From assembly GCA_028671895.1 (NCBI GenBank), contig JAPMAC010000231.1, positions 14,658,001 to 14,722,000 on the forward strand: DNA of 64,000 nt, read 5' to 3'. Below, piece by piece: positions 23,983-35,400 of this stretch. A program made the translations under genes and the position numbers. This stretch comes from Oenanthe sinensis (Eukaryota; Streptophyta; Magnoliopsida; Apiales; Apiaceae). A model generated the notes under the pieces. The model was not told where the DNA came from. It saw only the letters and a program-made list of their open reading frames with translations, and did no database searches. How positions within the stretch are numbered: the stretch's first letter is position 1; each line of letters opens with the position of its first letter.

Positions 23983-26900
23983 CTAGAGCCAATCACCCAT
24001 GTATCTAATACCCATGGAACTAGTGTGACCGTCGTGCTTCTTCTGCGATAAGCCTTTGGTCAGTGGGTCTGCAATGTTATCATTTGTGTGCACTTTACAT
24101 ATGTGTATGTCACCCCTTTCATTAATCTCTCGAATGAGGTGATATCTCCTGAGTATGTGTTTGGTTCGGGAGTGAGCTCTAGGTTCTTTAGCCTGTGCAA
24201 TGGCTCCATTATTATCGCAGTATAGATCAATGGGATCTGCGATCGATGGAACCACTCCCAAATCATTAATGAATTTTCGAATCCAAACAGCTTCCTTAGC
24301 CGCTTCACAAGCTGCAATGTACTCAGCCTCCATTGTAGAATCAGCTACTGTTTCTTGCTTTGAACTCTTCCAACTTACAGCACCTCCGTTTAGACAAAAC
24401 ACAAAACCAGACTGTGATACAGTATCATCCCTGTCTGTTTGGAAACTTGCATCGGTGTAACCTTTTACAACCAGTTTCTCCTCTCCTCCATACACCAAGA
24501 ATGAATCTTTAGTCCTTTTCAAGTACTTTAGAATATTCTTGACAGCCGTCCAGTGACCTTCACCTGGATTAGATTGGTATCTGCTCGTCATGCTTAAAGC
24601 ATACGAAACATCTGGGCGAGTACATACCATTGCATACATGATGGATCCAATTGCTGAGGCATATGGAACCTTACTCATGCGGTCCTTGTCATCCAATGAT
24701 TTCGGACACTGATCTTTAGAGATCGTTATCCCTTGAGATACGGGGACATATCCCCTTTTTGCATTTTGCATACCAAAACGATGCAAAACCTTATCGATGT
24801 ATGTACTCTGACTTAGACCGATCATCCTTCTAGATCTATCCCTATAGATCCTCATTCCCAGAATGTAGGATGCATCTCCTAAGTCTTTCATAGAGAATTT
24901 GCTCCCTAACCAAGTCTTAACACCCTTGAGAAAAGGTATGTCATTCCCCATTAGTAGTATGTCATCAACATATAGTACTATGAATGCCACATGGCTCCCA
25001 CTAACCTTCTTGTAAACACAAGGTTCATCTTCGTTTTGAACAAATCCATACTCTTTGACTGTTTCATCAAAACGAATATTCCATCTCCTAGATGCTTGCT
25101 TCAATCCATAAATGGATCGACGTAATTTACATACCTTGCTAACATTCCTTGGATCGACAAAACCTTCAGGTTGTGTCATGTACACATCCTCATCAAGGGT
25201 TCCATTAAGGAAAGCTGTTTTGACATCCATTTGCCAGATTTCATAATCATGGAATGCTGCAATAGCAAGCAAAATCCTTATGGATTTGACCATAGCCACT
25301 GGTGAGAAAGTTTCATCATAGTCAATACCATGAATTTGTTTGAAACCTTTTGCAACCAGCCTTGCTTTATAGGTCTGAACATTTCCATCCATGTCAGTTT
25401 TCTTCTTGAAAACCCACTTGCACCCTATGGGTTTTACCCCTTCAGGTGGATCAACCAAAGTCCATACTCGGTTTTCATACATGGAATCCATCTCGGATTT
25501 CGTGGCTTCTAGCCATCTCTTAGAGTCTGGACTGATCATAGCATCTTGGTATGTGAGAGGCTCATCTTCATCTATGAGCATCAAATCACCACATTGAGTC
25601 AAGAGAAATCCATATCTCTCTGGCTCATGGCGAATTCTACCAGTTCTACGAACAACCTGTGTTTGTTGGGCATTATAATTATCCTGCTCTTGTTCCACTT
25701 CAGGTTCAATGCTATTTTGTGGTTCTCGATCTTCATCGAGATCTATAGTTCTCCCACTGTTTCTTTTGGAAATAAAATCTCTTTCCATGAAAACAGCATC
25801 TCGAGCAATAAACACTTTCTGCTCAGAGGGACTATAAAAATAATACGCCTTTGTTTCTTTAGGGTATCCCACAAAATTGCACTCTTCAGATTTAGGTCCA
25901 AGCTTGTCAGATACTTGACGTTTCACAAACGCCTTGCATCCCCAAACTTTCATAAAGCTCATGCGTGACCGTTTCTCCTCCCATATCTCATATGGAGTCT
26001 TTTGAACCTTCTTAGTAGGAACACGGTTAAGTGTGAAAGCCGCTGTTTCTAGAGCGTAACCCCAGAAACTAATTGGAAGATCTGCATGACTCATCATCGA
26101 TCGCACCATGTCCAACAAGGTGCGATTTCTCCTCTCTGAAACTCCATTCCATTGAGGTGTACCTGGCGGAGTGAGTTGTGATACAATACCACACTCCTTT
26201 AAATAATCTTTAAATTCAGTGCTCAAGTATTCTCCTCCACGATCAGATCGTAAGATTTTAATACTTGCACCTCCGCCAATTTGCTTCTCTACTTCAGCCT
26301 TGTATTCTTTGAACTTTTCAAAAGAATCGGATTTATTCTTCATAAGATATACATATCCATATCTACTGAAATCATCAGTAAATGTTATGAAGTAGTAGTA
26401 GCCTCCTCTAGCCATCACACGCATTGGGCCACATACATCACTATGTATTAGCTCCAAACGTTCAGTGGCCCTTTGACCCTTACCAGTGAAAGGGGCTTTA
26501 GTCATTTTACCAAGCAAACAAGATTCGCATTCTTGGTATGATTCAAAATCAAACTTATCCAAATGTCCATCCTTATGTAATTTGGATATGCGTTTCTCAT
26601 TTATATGGCCTAGACGACAATGCCAGAGGTATGTTTGATTTGAGTCATTAACTTTAAGTCGTTTGTTTTCTATATTACAGACAGGATTATCTAAGTCAAG
26701 AACATATAAACCATTAAACAAACGCGCAACACCATAGGTTAAATCATTCAAAGCAAAAGAGCAACTGTTGTCCTTTATTGTAAACGAAAAACCTTTCTTG
26801 TCCAAACAAGAAACAGAAATAATGTTTCTGCGAATTGCAGGCACGTAATAACAATTCTCCAGTTCTAAAACTAGCCCAGAGGGCAAAGATAAATAATAGG

Positions 26901-27942
26901 TTCCTACAGCTAAAGCAGCAACTCTTGCTCCGTTGCCAACTCGTAGGTCCATTTCTCCTTTAGCCAATGTTCTACTTCTCTGCATTTCCTGCACATTTAT
27001 ACAAATGTGAGAAGCACATCCGGTATCCAATACCCAAGATGTAGAAATAGACAGATTGACTTCTATAACATATATACCTGAATTAGAAGCTTGCTCAGCC
27101 CTCTTCTTCTTCAGATCCTCCAAGTAAACTGAACAGTTTCTCTTCCAGTGACCAGTTTTCTTACAGTAGTGACATTCACCCTTAGCGACCCCACCTTTAG
27201 GCTTTAAAGCCTGTTTAGGACCTGACTTTGGCTTGGGTGTAGAATCAGAACCTGTCTTCTTCTTACCCTTCCACTTGCCTTTCCCTTTGGCCTTACCTTT
27301 GTTGCCCACCATCAGTATGGGAGCGGGTTCAGCCGTCTTCATGTTGGTCTCATATGTTCTCAACATAGCCAACAATTCAGTAGGTGTTTTGTCAAATTCA
27401 TTCATATTGTAGTTCATAACAAACTGAGTGAATTTGTTGTTCAAAGAATTCAAGATTAGGTCAATACCAGTTTCCGGACCAATCGGGAAACCCAAAGTAT
27501 CAAGATACTCAATGTAACCAATCATCTTCAGAACATGTGGGCCAACTGGTTCACTTGCCCCTTGTTTGCAGTTAAAGAGTGACTTGCTCGTGTTGAACCT
27601 TTCTTGACGAGTTTGACTTGCAAACATACTTTGCAAGTGCTCATTGATAGTATATGCATCCATATGCACATGTTGTCTTTGAAGCTCAGCACTCATAGTT
27701 GCCAACATAAGACATGCAACATCAGTTGCATCATTCTCATCCTTTGTGTGGGCCGCTCGTTCCTCAACAGTAGCGCCCTCAGGAAGGGGACCTGCCGGAG
27801 GAATATCAATGACATGAAGCTTGCGCTCCTGCCTGAGGACAATCCTCAAATTCCTCTGCCAGTCTAGGAAGTTGTTTCCTCCTGTCAGCTTATCCTTCTC
27901 AAGGACAGATCGTACGGATAGTGTGTTTGTGTTGTTTGTCAT
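23983..27942 (-). CDS. Intact Copia gag-pol polyprotein, 1319 aa
   Basis: A single frame encodes capsid, protease, integrase, reverse transcriptase and RNase H. Counting from MTNNTNTLSV, gag occupies about 1-250. The zinc knuckle C-X2-C-X4-H-X4-C is at 257-270 (CHYCKKTGHWKRNC). The protease DTG is at 306. The integrase HHCC finger is at 441/446/472/475, and its D,D-35-E triad is D502, D567 and E603. Reverse transcriptase has MDVKTAFLNG (D906) and YVDD (D993/D994). RNase H acidic residues are D1164, E1205 and D1243. I chose the Met at 27942 because the open frame extends 23 codons upstream (to 28011) through a segment that does not look like gag. BARE-type elements make gag and pol from one frame. 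No stop or missing catalytic residue was seen, so this could be an active source. Confidence 0.93.
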   Translation of the reverse strand: MTNNTNTLSVRSVLEKDKLTGGNNFLDWQRNLRIVLRQERKLHVIDIPPAGPLPEGATVEERAAHTKDENDATDVACLMLATMSAELQRQHVHMDAYTINEHLQSMFASQTRQERFNTSKSLFNCKQGASEPVGPHVLKMIGYIEYLDTLGFPIGPETGIDLILNSLNNKFTQFVMNYNMNEFDKTPTELLAMLRTYETNMKTAEPAPILMVGNKGKAKGKGKWKGKKKTGSDSTPKPKSGPKQALKPKGGVAKGECHYCKKTGHWKRNCSVYLEDLKKKRAEQASNSGIYVIEVNLSISTSWVLDTGCASHICINVQEMQRSRTLAKGEMDLRVGNGARVAALAVGTYYLSLPSGLVLELENCYYVPAIRRNIISVSCLDKKGFSFTIKDNSCSFALNDLTYGVARLFNGLYVLDLDNPVCNIENKRLKVNDSNQTYLWHCRLGHINEKRISKLHKDGHLDKFDFESYQECESCLLGKMTKAPFTGKGQRATERLELIHSDVCGPMRVMARGGYYYFITFTDDFSRYGYVYLMKNKSDSFEKFKEYKAEVEKQIGGGASIKILRSDRGGEYLSTEFKDYLKECGIVSQLTPPGTPQWNGVSERRNRTLLDMVRSMMSHADLPISFWGYALETAAFTLNRVPTKKVQKTPYEIWEEKRSRMSFMKVWGCKAFVKRQVSDKLGPKSEECNFVGYPKETKAYYFYSPSEQKVFIARDAVFMERDFISKRNSGRTIDLDEDREPQNSIEPEVEQEQDNYNAQQTQVVRRTGRIRHEPERYGFLLTQCGDLMLIDEDEPLTYQDAMISPDSKRWLEATKSEMDSMYENRVWTLVDPPEGVKPIGCKWVFKKKTDMDGNVQTYKARLVAKGFKQIHGIDYDETFSPVAMVKSIRILLAIAAFHDYEIWQMDVKTAFLNGTLDEDVYMTQPEGFVDPRNVSKVCKLRRSIYGLKQASRRWNIRFDETVKEYGFVQNEDEPCVYKKVSGSHVAFIVLYVDDILLMGNDIPFLKGVKTWLGSKFSMKDLGDASYILGMRIYRDRSRRMIGLSQSTYIDKVLHRFGMQNAKRGYVPVSQGITISKDQCPKSLDDKDRMSKVPYASAIGSIMYAMVCTRPDVSYALSMTSRYQSNPGEGHWTAVKNILKYLKRTKDSFLVYGGEEKLVVKGYTDASFQTDRDDTVSQSGFVFCLNGGAVSWKSSKQETVADSTMEAEYIAACEAAKEAVWIRKFINDLGVVPSIADPIDLYCDNNGAIAQAKEPRAHSRTKHILRRYHLIREINERGDIHICKVHTNDNIADPLTKGLSQKKHDGHTSSMGIRYMGDWL

Positions 27943-29888
27943 TATTCGGTATCTACAGTGATAAAAGCACAAAATAAACATTAGATTGTCTGAGTTATTT
28001 ATTATGTTCAAATGATTATGATATATTCATAATATATCTCCCACTATTTTTATCAAATCAATAGCCCTTACTATTAATTTGGAAAGTATATCCCATAATT
28101 CTTTCTAGTGAGCCAAGATCCATATTTCGTCATGTCTTAAGTCAACCACTGGAAGTCCTTAAGAATGATTATTTAGGTAGACAACAGTTGTCAATTATAT
28201 CATATATAATTCTTGGATAGTTTGGTGAGCAACGATTGATCTTATCTATCTAATAGATTTTTAAACCAAACTCTATGCTTCTAAGTTCATAATGGTTGAA
28301 TATAACCGTTTACTTTCACCTTATTATGACGACTTAGTTAAGTTTGACCCAATGATACAACGGCCGAATATAACCGTTTATATTCGTCGCATCTCACCAC
28401 GATAGATAGGAGTCCCCTGCCACTGACAGTCTTTCCCCTAATCGATCTAGGATTCGATGAGTGTTCATTCATTGGAAAGCATCCGATTAAAACTTAATAT
28501 TTTGTTAAGGGGTTTAGAAAATTTACGACGATCATGATCACATCATGAAGAGATCCTCAATTTTTCCTTGAACCAAATATTTCAAATTGACATCTTAAAT
28601 TGTTCATTTCCCAGGTAGATGGAGGATACCAGTGGTCACACTTAAAACCCATCAGCCTTACGAATACGCATATCCGCTTTTGACAGAAAATCCCAGTTTT
28701 AGATATCAAAAATTCATATTTAATTCCGTGTTTTAAAATCCATATTTCATAAACACAAGAATCTCATGATCGTTCGTTTGTTAATTTTTAAAATCTTAAA
28801 TCGTTAAAGATTTTATCTTGTTTAGCATGGCAAGCATGGCATGGGTGACGTATCTAATACATGCATACATCATTAATCTAATTAAAACATGCATCTTCTA
28901 CTCTACACATACATTCATACATCAATATGTAAAGTGCAGTATGTAAACGTGCTTGGTTATGGCCCTTTTCCTATGTGATCCTTTCGAGCTAATGAAAGGA
29001 TCAAAGTCAATCTATGGTGGTAAAATATAAATACAATTACATGTCTTCATTCTTCTTGTATCCATGGGTGCTTGCTCCTCTTCTTGGATCATCCTTCAAT
29101 CTTCAAGTACATTACATGGAATAATTGAATACAACCTATACTAATGTACTTACATAAGAAAACTCGAGTTACATTCGAGGTTAAACAATTACAAGAATGA
29201 AGAAAACGACATGCAAGTCGTATTTATAAAACCAAAACCAAAACCATTAATCTAGGGGTCCAAAGGCCATAACCAGCACCATGCTCAAGTACTCAACCAA
29301 AATAATGCGGGGGTCCGGGGGCGGCAGCCCCTGGGCGGGGGTCCGGGGGCGGCAGCCCCTGGGCGGGGTCCGGGGCGGCAGCCCCGGGCGGGGTCCGGGG
29401 GCGGCAGCCCCTGGCTGGGGTCGAGCTCGAAATCAGAATTTTTTTTTTATTTTCGAAGACCAGTCCTATTCAGAAATCATCAATTTCTGAACTACAGATC
29501 ATATCTGTTGGCCTTTTTCCCCACTGCATCTTATACAGTTTCAGAAGCAAGTATCATATACATACTTATCATATCCCAGTTAACAGCTGATGTCCAACAT
29601 AATCTGTCCACCAGTTTGTATCATATACAAACCGACCCTCATGCATAACATACAAATCGCAAACAGGCATATAAATCAGTCATGACAAATCATTAACATG
29701 CTAGTATCATCATCTATTTACTCATCATATGAATAACAATTCGAATATACAAGGCAGTAGCATGGCAGTCTCAAACAGGCATGGCAGTAGCAAAGCAGTA
29801 GCATGGCAGTTTCATGGCAGTCACCAAGACAGGCATATTTGCATCAAATACAGTTAACACGTAACCAAATCAGTCCCTTATACACGTA
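27943..29888 (-). other. Long untranslated leader of the complete Copia element
   Basis: About 1.9 kb separates the primer-binding site from gag. It has no conserved coding block. It contains two similar GAATATAACCGTTTA segments (28308 and 28362 on the plus strand), a GC-rich tandem repeat (29309-29424) and a CAGTAGCATGGCAGT-type short repeat (29752-29822). The gag-proximal part is conserved in the decayed relative at 3777-4088, so it is a family feature. Confidence 0.8.
29309..29424. repeat. GC-rich tandem repeat in the leader
   Basis: About four units of 25-31 bp share GGGGTCCGGGGGCGGCAGCC on the plus strand. The G-runs lie on the strand complementary to the element RNA, so the RNA itself is C-rich. 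Base composition is strikingly different from the AT-rich surroundings. Confidence 0.92.
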
Positions 29889-29900
29889 GCTCTGATGCCA
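29889..29900 (-). other. Primer-binding site, complete Copia element
   Basis: The minus strand reads TGGCATCAGAGC, one base different from the common plant tRNA-iMet site TGGTATCAGAGC. It starts one base inside the right LTR, so that LTR is the 5' LTR. Confidence 0.85.
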
Positions 29901-29901
29901 T

Positions 29902-31454
29902 TGTTGGGTTCCGAGGCATAAAACGCAGCGGATAAACATAAAAATAACAAAAAAAAATCGGAACCCTAACGCAGGATCATGTATAAGACTTGACGGATTA
30001 TGGTAAACAGAATCATACCTATTCTTGTCCTGACTTTCACGAACTCAACGGAGATCCTTGCTATCACGATTTTGTGTCTTCCTCTCGAAAGCACCTCTAT
30101 GGTATCCACACGAGCACCTTCAAGAACGTCTCACGATCTTGATCACGGGATGGATGTACTAGCCTCCTTTGATGAATTCGAATGACTGCCTTTGCTGCCT
30201 CCTTGCTCTGCCTCTAGGGTTTTATCATATAAAACGTACCATTCATTTAACCTATCATTATCTATTTATAATGATTGGTTAATGGGCCTTTTCAGCAAAA
30301 CCTAACCCATGTAGGCATAGGATTAAATAATAAAACATGCTTTTATTATTTAATTAATAACTAAGTCACACTTAATTATTATTGGCAGAAATACAATTAT
30401 TCAAATTCGAATTTATATTATTTTAATTAATTAAGTCTCACTTAATTAATATAATAAAATTCAAATAATCATCAATTAATTTAAATCTATAATTTAAATT
30501 AACTATTCCACTAGGTGCTCTATGTGTGTGACCCTATAGGCTATTATTTAATTAGCAATAATTTTATTCTCCAATAAAATTATAAACAATGAGCGGTATC
30601 TAGTAATACATCATTGCTATCCAATTAAACAATAATTAAATCGTGATTTGATAAAACCTTTCATGATTAATGTTTCCGTGTAATATAATCCCTTTAACCA
30701 AATATATTATAGATTAAACTCGAGGCATGTGTTTAGTCATCCTCTTCAACATTTAATCCGGGTTTACTTGATCCATGAGTAGACTATGGAAAAACAAATC
30801 ATTATTTGAGCACGGCCATGCATTTTATAGTCTCACTCAATCAAGAGGCCAATAATATCTCTCCTAATTATAGGAGGGTTAAATCCTTTATCTATCATTC
30901 ATATTTCTCATACGACTCATGATATACCCGATGTCCACTTTTATCATCACCCGGTCAAAGGTAACTTTTAATGTAGTCAGAGTATATTAATCCTCGTATA
31001 GAAATATAATGATCTCAAGTCAGAGGATCATTACACCATTATCACTGTGAGTCTTTCTTATGACTTTATTAAACATGAAGAATCTCACTGTGGGTCTGTC
31101 CAGTACCATGCACTCCTACATGTACCTATGCATTGACTTTAGTATCCCCATACTTATAACCAATGAGATATGGTTATCTGTCAAACAACATACTAGTCTA
31201 TTTATGTGTTATTATTGTCCTATAATAATAATACTCGACTAGGGACATTTAAGAATATGATATATTATATAATCTCAAGTTCAAGTCATGTACTTAAACT
31301 ATATAACGTGTATCATGATTCTAAGGACATTTATTATGCTAACAAATATATCGCAGTAATTAAAGTCATAATAAATACGTTTATTGAATAATCAAATGAC
31401 ATAAAGGTTTATTAAAGGAAACATTGTATTGCCTCTAGGGCACCTACACTAACA
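29902..31454 (-). repeat. 5' LTR of the complete Copia element
   Basis: This is the right copy of the 1553-bp LTR and lies beside the primer-binding site. Its minus strand would hold the promoter. I saw no mismatch to the left copy in a line-by-line reading. Confidence 0.95.
30263..30270 (-). promoter_or_regulatory. Candidate TATA box in the 5' LTR
   Basis: The minus strand reads TATAAATAG, a good plant TATA box. It would place the RNA start near 30235 and give an R-U5 region of roughly 330 bp before the primer-binding site, which is plausible for a 1.5-kb LTR. Confidence 0.45.
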
Positions 31455-31688
31455 TCAGGTCCCCTAGGACCATGAGAACCACCATATCCTCTTTCATCAC
31501 AATCATCCATCTTCCTTTTAGCTCCCTTTGAATCATCTTTGCAAGTGTCCTCATTCTTACTCCTTGAATTGGCACCTTTCTCCCCCTTTTTGACATCATC
31601 ACCCCTTGTAACAACCAAAATAATTTCCAAAACAGAGTTAATGTTGGCTTGGGCAGCAATGACTTGGTCAACTTTGCCAGTGAGGGTA
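31455..31688 (-). pseudogene. Disrupted minus-strand transposon ORF, middle part
   Basis: An open minus-strand piece has DDVKKGEKGANSRSKNED and ERGYGGSHGPRGPD, preceded by a heptad-like AAQANINSVLEIILVV. It continues 44198-45235 after removal of the 12.5-kb insertion (shared GGGTA) and joins 22245-22415 after removal of the 9-kb insertion. The KKGEKG-type sequence after a coiled coil resembles DNKNGEKNDE at about 19680 in the SIRE-like third ORF, so it may be an equivalent region of another element. Confidence 0.55.
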
Positions 31689-33427
31689 TGTTAGGTCCCA
31701 AAATATCGTAGAAGGGGGGTTGAATACGATATTCACAATAATTTAAATTCTTTTCTGAATTTGCGGATAAATAAATTATTGCTTCAGAGTGGGTTTGGCC
31801 ATTTGTAGTGTTTAGGTGAGCTGCCTACTAATTTTCTGTGTATCCGGATAAATCAATTAGGTTCAAGAAAATTAGCAGGTAAATTATGGAGACAAGTTTC
31901 CGGGAATATTACTCTCGTATTAATCCCAGAGGGTTTTGCTACACCCAGTTAAAAATATAACTGGCTTCCAAAGAACAAATTAGTTCTTTGCTACTAACAC
32001 AAAAATATTAGGCTCAGTTCCTATACAAATATATCTAAATTAGTACAAGGAAAAACTGAGTCCGTAGGGAGTGATATCTAGGAGCCCTGAGCATTTTTCA
32101 TTAAAGAACCGGGTCCTAATATCTGACCAGGAGCAAGGTATGGGTGTGTATAATTTATTTCTTCTTGCTCCGGCCATGGCAGTAGCTCTCTACATATTAT
32201 TTGTGTTGAAGAAGACGACTCTTCAATTTAATTGGGGTAGACTTTAAATCAATAAAGTAGCTGCTGTAATTTGATTGTCTGAGGGCTGAGTGGCGCCTGT
32301 AGAGTGTATCCTCTGTGTAGCTTCAAGTGGCGCCTTTAATTACTTAACAAAAATTCTTCAAGTAAGTAATATTATGTTGCGCCTGTCACATTGAATACCC
32401 TGTGTAAGTTCAAGTGGCGCCATTTACTTGGAATTTTACTGAGCAAATATGAGTGGCGCCTCACACATTGATTTCCCTGTAACAACTCAAGTGGCGCCAT
32501 TCAAGTTGATTAATCAAAGGAAGGAAAGTGAAGTTGCGCGTGTAATATACTTTCATGGTCAAAGTGCAGTTTGGTCACTGCACTTTGACCCTCTTTTCAT
32601 TCCTTAATTGAAGTTTACCAACTCTCATTTCTTGTACCAAAGTCTTGTCGCATTACACCCTGTACCCTGAGCTGTTTCGGTTCTTCGACTGTAGTTCAGA
32701 AACTTTCACTTTTCATACCAAGGTTGTGACACTTTGCACCCTGCACCCTTTGAGCTGTTTAGCTGTTTAGCTGTTAGCTGTTTAGCTGTTTGGCTGTAGC
32801 CTCTACAAATTACTTTTCGTACCTTAATAAATAACCGTTCTTTTCAAGTACGTTCTTCAACTTAACAATTCTTCTGTAGTTAATACTCAGATTCCTTTCA
32901 CAGACTGCTGACGCCTAGTGCAACTGGTCTGGTTCACAGACGACTAACTTCGATCCAGGTCTTCGTATTATTGCTTTACTTACATTGTTAAGTTTGCAGC
33001 AACTTCATTGCTTCGAACACTGACTGTCAATAAACACTGTAACTTCACTGGAATCTTTTCTGGTACTTAGACACTTGTCTTTACCAAGTCTTCAATTCTT
33101 CTAGATTCCTATGCTTCGAACACTGTCTATTTCCAATCAATGCCTTTACACTGAAATCTTTTAGTGGCACTTCTATACTGAATCTTCAACACTTCTGAAA
33201 CCCTGAAAGTCTTCAACCATTATTCTTCACTGAGGCCTGAACATATTAATGTACTTCTCTCAATGACCTGTAGTAGACTTCAAAACTTCTTTTAATGTCT
33301 TGATTCACTGTATCTGCCTTGTCTTCATTTCTTCCTGATTTCTGTGTAGGCGTAGTATTATTTACTTGTCCTGTTCTAGTGTTGAGTTATCACGATTACT
33401 ATTCATATAGCTTCGTAATCTCCAACA
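31689..33427 (-). repeat. 3' LTR of the non-autonomous element
   Basis: The plus strand starts TGTTAGGTCCCAAAATATCG and ends CGTAATCTCCAACA, next to the polypurine tract. It contains five GGCGCC palindromes (32292, 32329, 32416, 32455 and 32493) and an AGCTGTTT short tandem run near 32747-32795. Confidence 0.95.
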
Positions 33428-33440
33428 ATCTCCCCCTATT
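33428..33440 (-). other. Polypurine tract of the non-autonomous element
   Basis: The minus strand reads AATAGGGGGAGAT directly before the LTR. It is nearly the same as the tract of the SIRE-like element at 21042. Confidence 0.85.
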
Positions 33441-34400
33441 TGATTGTTAAACCTTAGCAAACAAATCACCTAGGGAGGATAACTCAACTAACAACTAGAA
33501 AAAGTAATCGCCCGAGACTTGTAAATAATGCTACTGGTTTTTCTGGATCAGATAATGCATTTCCAGATTTCTTCTGTAACTGAAATGAGAGATGCTTGTT
33601 CCTCTGACACTGAACTAATATTCAAGTGGTATCATCTTCATTTCTGTCTGTTTGAGCTTTCTCCATTTCAAAATCCTTCATAGTGTGAACTTAAAGAACT
33701 TATCACGAACAGAGCTTCATAAGAATCATTATTCCTGGGTATGTCTTCAATCAATACTGAACATAGCTCAAATGATGCTCTCCCCCTACGAATGTGATTC
33801 TCCTTCTTATTCTTCTTCTCCCTTTAAAAAATCAATGGAATAGTCATTTCTGTTCTTCCAAGTATAGAATACAGCTTCTTGATTCTCCCAAGGATCAGAA
33901 GATAAGATTTTCTTCTTCTTGTCTAAAATCTCCCCCTAAGGCTATTAACTTCTCCCAAGGATACGAACCCCTTTTCCCAAGGATCTAAAAGGATCTCCAG
34001 GATCCAGGAACTTACCTTAAGAGTCCAGGATACGAACCCCTTTAGGAGATTAACTCTTAACTCTTCCGAAGGATACGAAGATAAGACTTATTAACTTCAC
34101 CTTTTTCTCCCTATAAATTCTCCCCCTTAGTTGAGGAATCCTCCAATGGCCCACTTTTAAAGATAGCACTAAATTGATAGGTCCACTTTTGAATGGTTTG
34201 TCTTCCAAAGAAGGTTCTCGTCTGACGTTGATCGGAAAAAAATATAGTAACTTTTCTTCCAGAAGTAGCAAGTAGCAAGGGTAAGTGTTTGGCTTATGGT
34301 TTCCTCACTTCTACTACGTTCTGTTGGTGTTTACACTTAAGTGTCGAGCACTTTGAAGTGTTTCACTCTTTCTCTCCCTATCTCTCACTCAAGTGTATCT
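33441..34400. other. Internal 3' region, no coding recognised
   Basis: Pyrimidine-rich sequence carries several similar phrases such as CCCAAGGAT(C/A)(C/T)GAA (33880-34080). The segment just inside the tract is similar to 51421-51500, which shows it belongs to the family. Confidence 0.5.
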
Positions 34401-35400
34401 CTCCCTCACTTTCACTCAAGTGTTTCTCTCTCTCACTTTCACTCTGCATTCCAAATTTAGCCTTCTGTACCTGCAAGTGAAATCCGTCAGTTCATGCATT
34501 CCCAACACCTGATTCATCAGAATGAACTGAATCACTATCAAGTGGGGAATTGCCTCGTAGAGGTGTTCTTGATCTATCATGCATAAGCACTGTCCCACAC
34601 CAGACTCAATAGCAATTGCTACATCACTGTCTAGTGGAGCCTCACCTCTTTGAGATGAGTTATCCCAAGATTTTAAAATCTTTTTGGGAATCCTGCCTTG
34701 TTCTATCAAGGAGTTGCCTCACACCTTCTCCGTAAACGGGAGGTGGACATTCCTTTTCAGGATCTGGAAATGTTCCTTCCAGGAGGGGCGACGTAGTAGA
34801 CAATGTAATGAATGGCAAATTAGAGTCTACGTTTCCCTCGTAACCCAATGACGGGTGTTTGTTAACATGCCTATACCTCACACTGTGCACGCCTTGCAAT
34901 GTGTCCAATTGTTAGGCCCCTAGTATAACTGTTAGGATTGTTAGGTCCCAAAAATTATATAAGGTTCCTAGTATATATCTGTTTAGGCTTACCATCAGCG
35001 TGAGTGTCGGTGGTGTGCTTGACTCATTACAAGATGCTCTGGCTGACGAGCGAATTTCAATGGACTCATCCTGTTGAGAGAATGATTCCAGAGACAGTTT
35101 TATTGCCTTTTCAGCTTTGCATCTTTTTGAGAAGATACAGATGAGCTTACAGATACCTCAGTTTATACACTTCTTTACTTCGCTGGAGGTAGAGCTGTGG
35201 GTGCACTTCCGACTTCATCCTTATTTGCTGCATCAAGTGCAGTTTCTCCCTTATCAACCTCTAAGTAACATAAGTTCCTTATAACTCCAAGGGTTAATAT
35301 ATGGAAGTGGATGAAATGAGTGTTTGGTATTAAGGCCTGGGTCAGAGATTGATGGGTTTTCAACCTCCTGGCCAGCTTCTGTAGCCACTGGGGGCTAAAC
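34401..35400 (-). pseudogene. Remnant of a post-pol reading frame
   Basis: Two overlapping minus-strand open pieces occur (34908-34660 with VRYRHVNKHPSLGYEG and ITLSTTSPLLEGT; 34709-34416 with APLDSDVAIAIESGVG), then a piece near 35360-35175. The position between pol and the 3' LTR matches the third frame of SIRE-like elements. The same region survives as nucleotide similarity near 49400-49530. I do not recognise a domain. Confidence 0.4.

Larger units (their letters stand above)
22416..31454 (-). mobile_element. Complete Angela/BARE-like Copia retrotransposon, young
   Basis: Two 1553-bp LTRs with TG...CA ends flank an internal region with tRNA-Met primer-binding site, a leader of about 2 kb, one uninterrupted gag-pol frame and a polypurine tract. 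The 5-bp duplication TCAGG is present at 22411-22415 and 31455-31459. I found no difference between the LTRs by eye. Total length is 9039 bp. The gag start (SVRSVLEKDKLTG) and LTR size fit the Angela/BARE lineage. The element has every part needed for autonomous transposition. Confidence 0.95.

Noticed and set aside
25546..25968. Plus-strand open frames across the intact polyprotein (24200-27867)
   Set aside because: They lie antisense to a full-length gag-pol frame with clear catalytic motifs.
29281..29490. 69-codon Gly/Pro/Arg-rich open frame
   Set aside because: It is a translation of the GC-rich leader repeat on the strand opposite to the element, so it is low complexity rather than a gene.
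34289..34480. Secretory-looking small open frame
   Set aside because: It is a translation of a TCTCTC/TTTCACTC-rich stretch inside the non-autonomous element, antisense to its strand.
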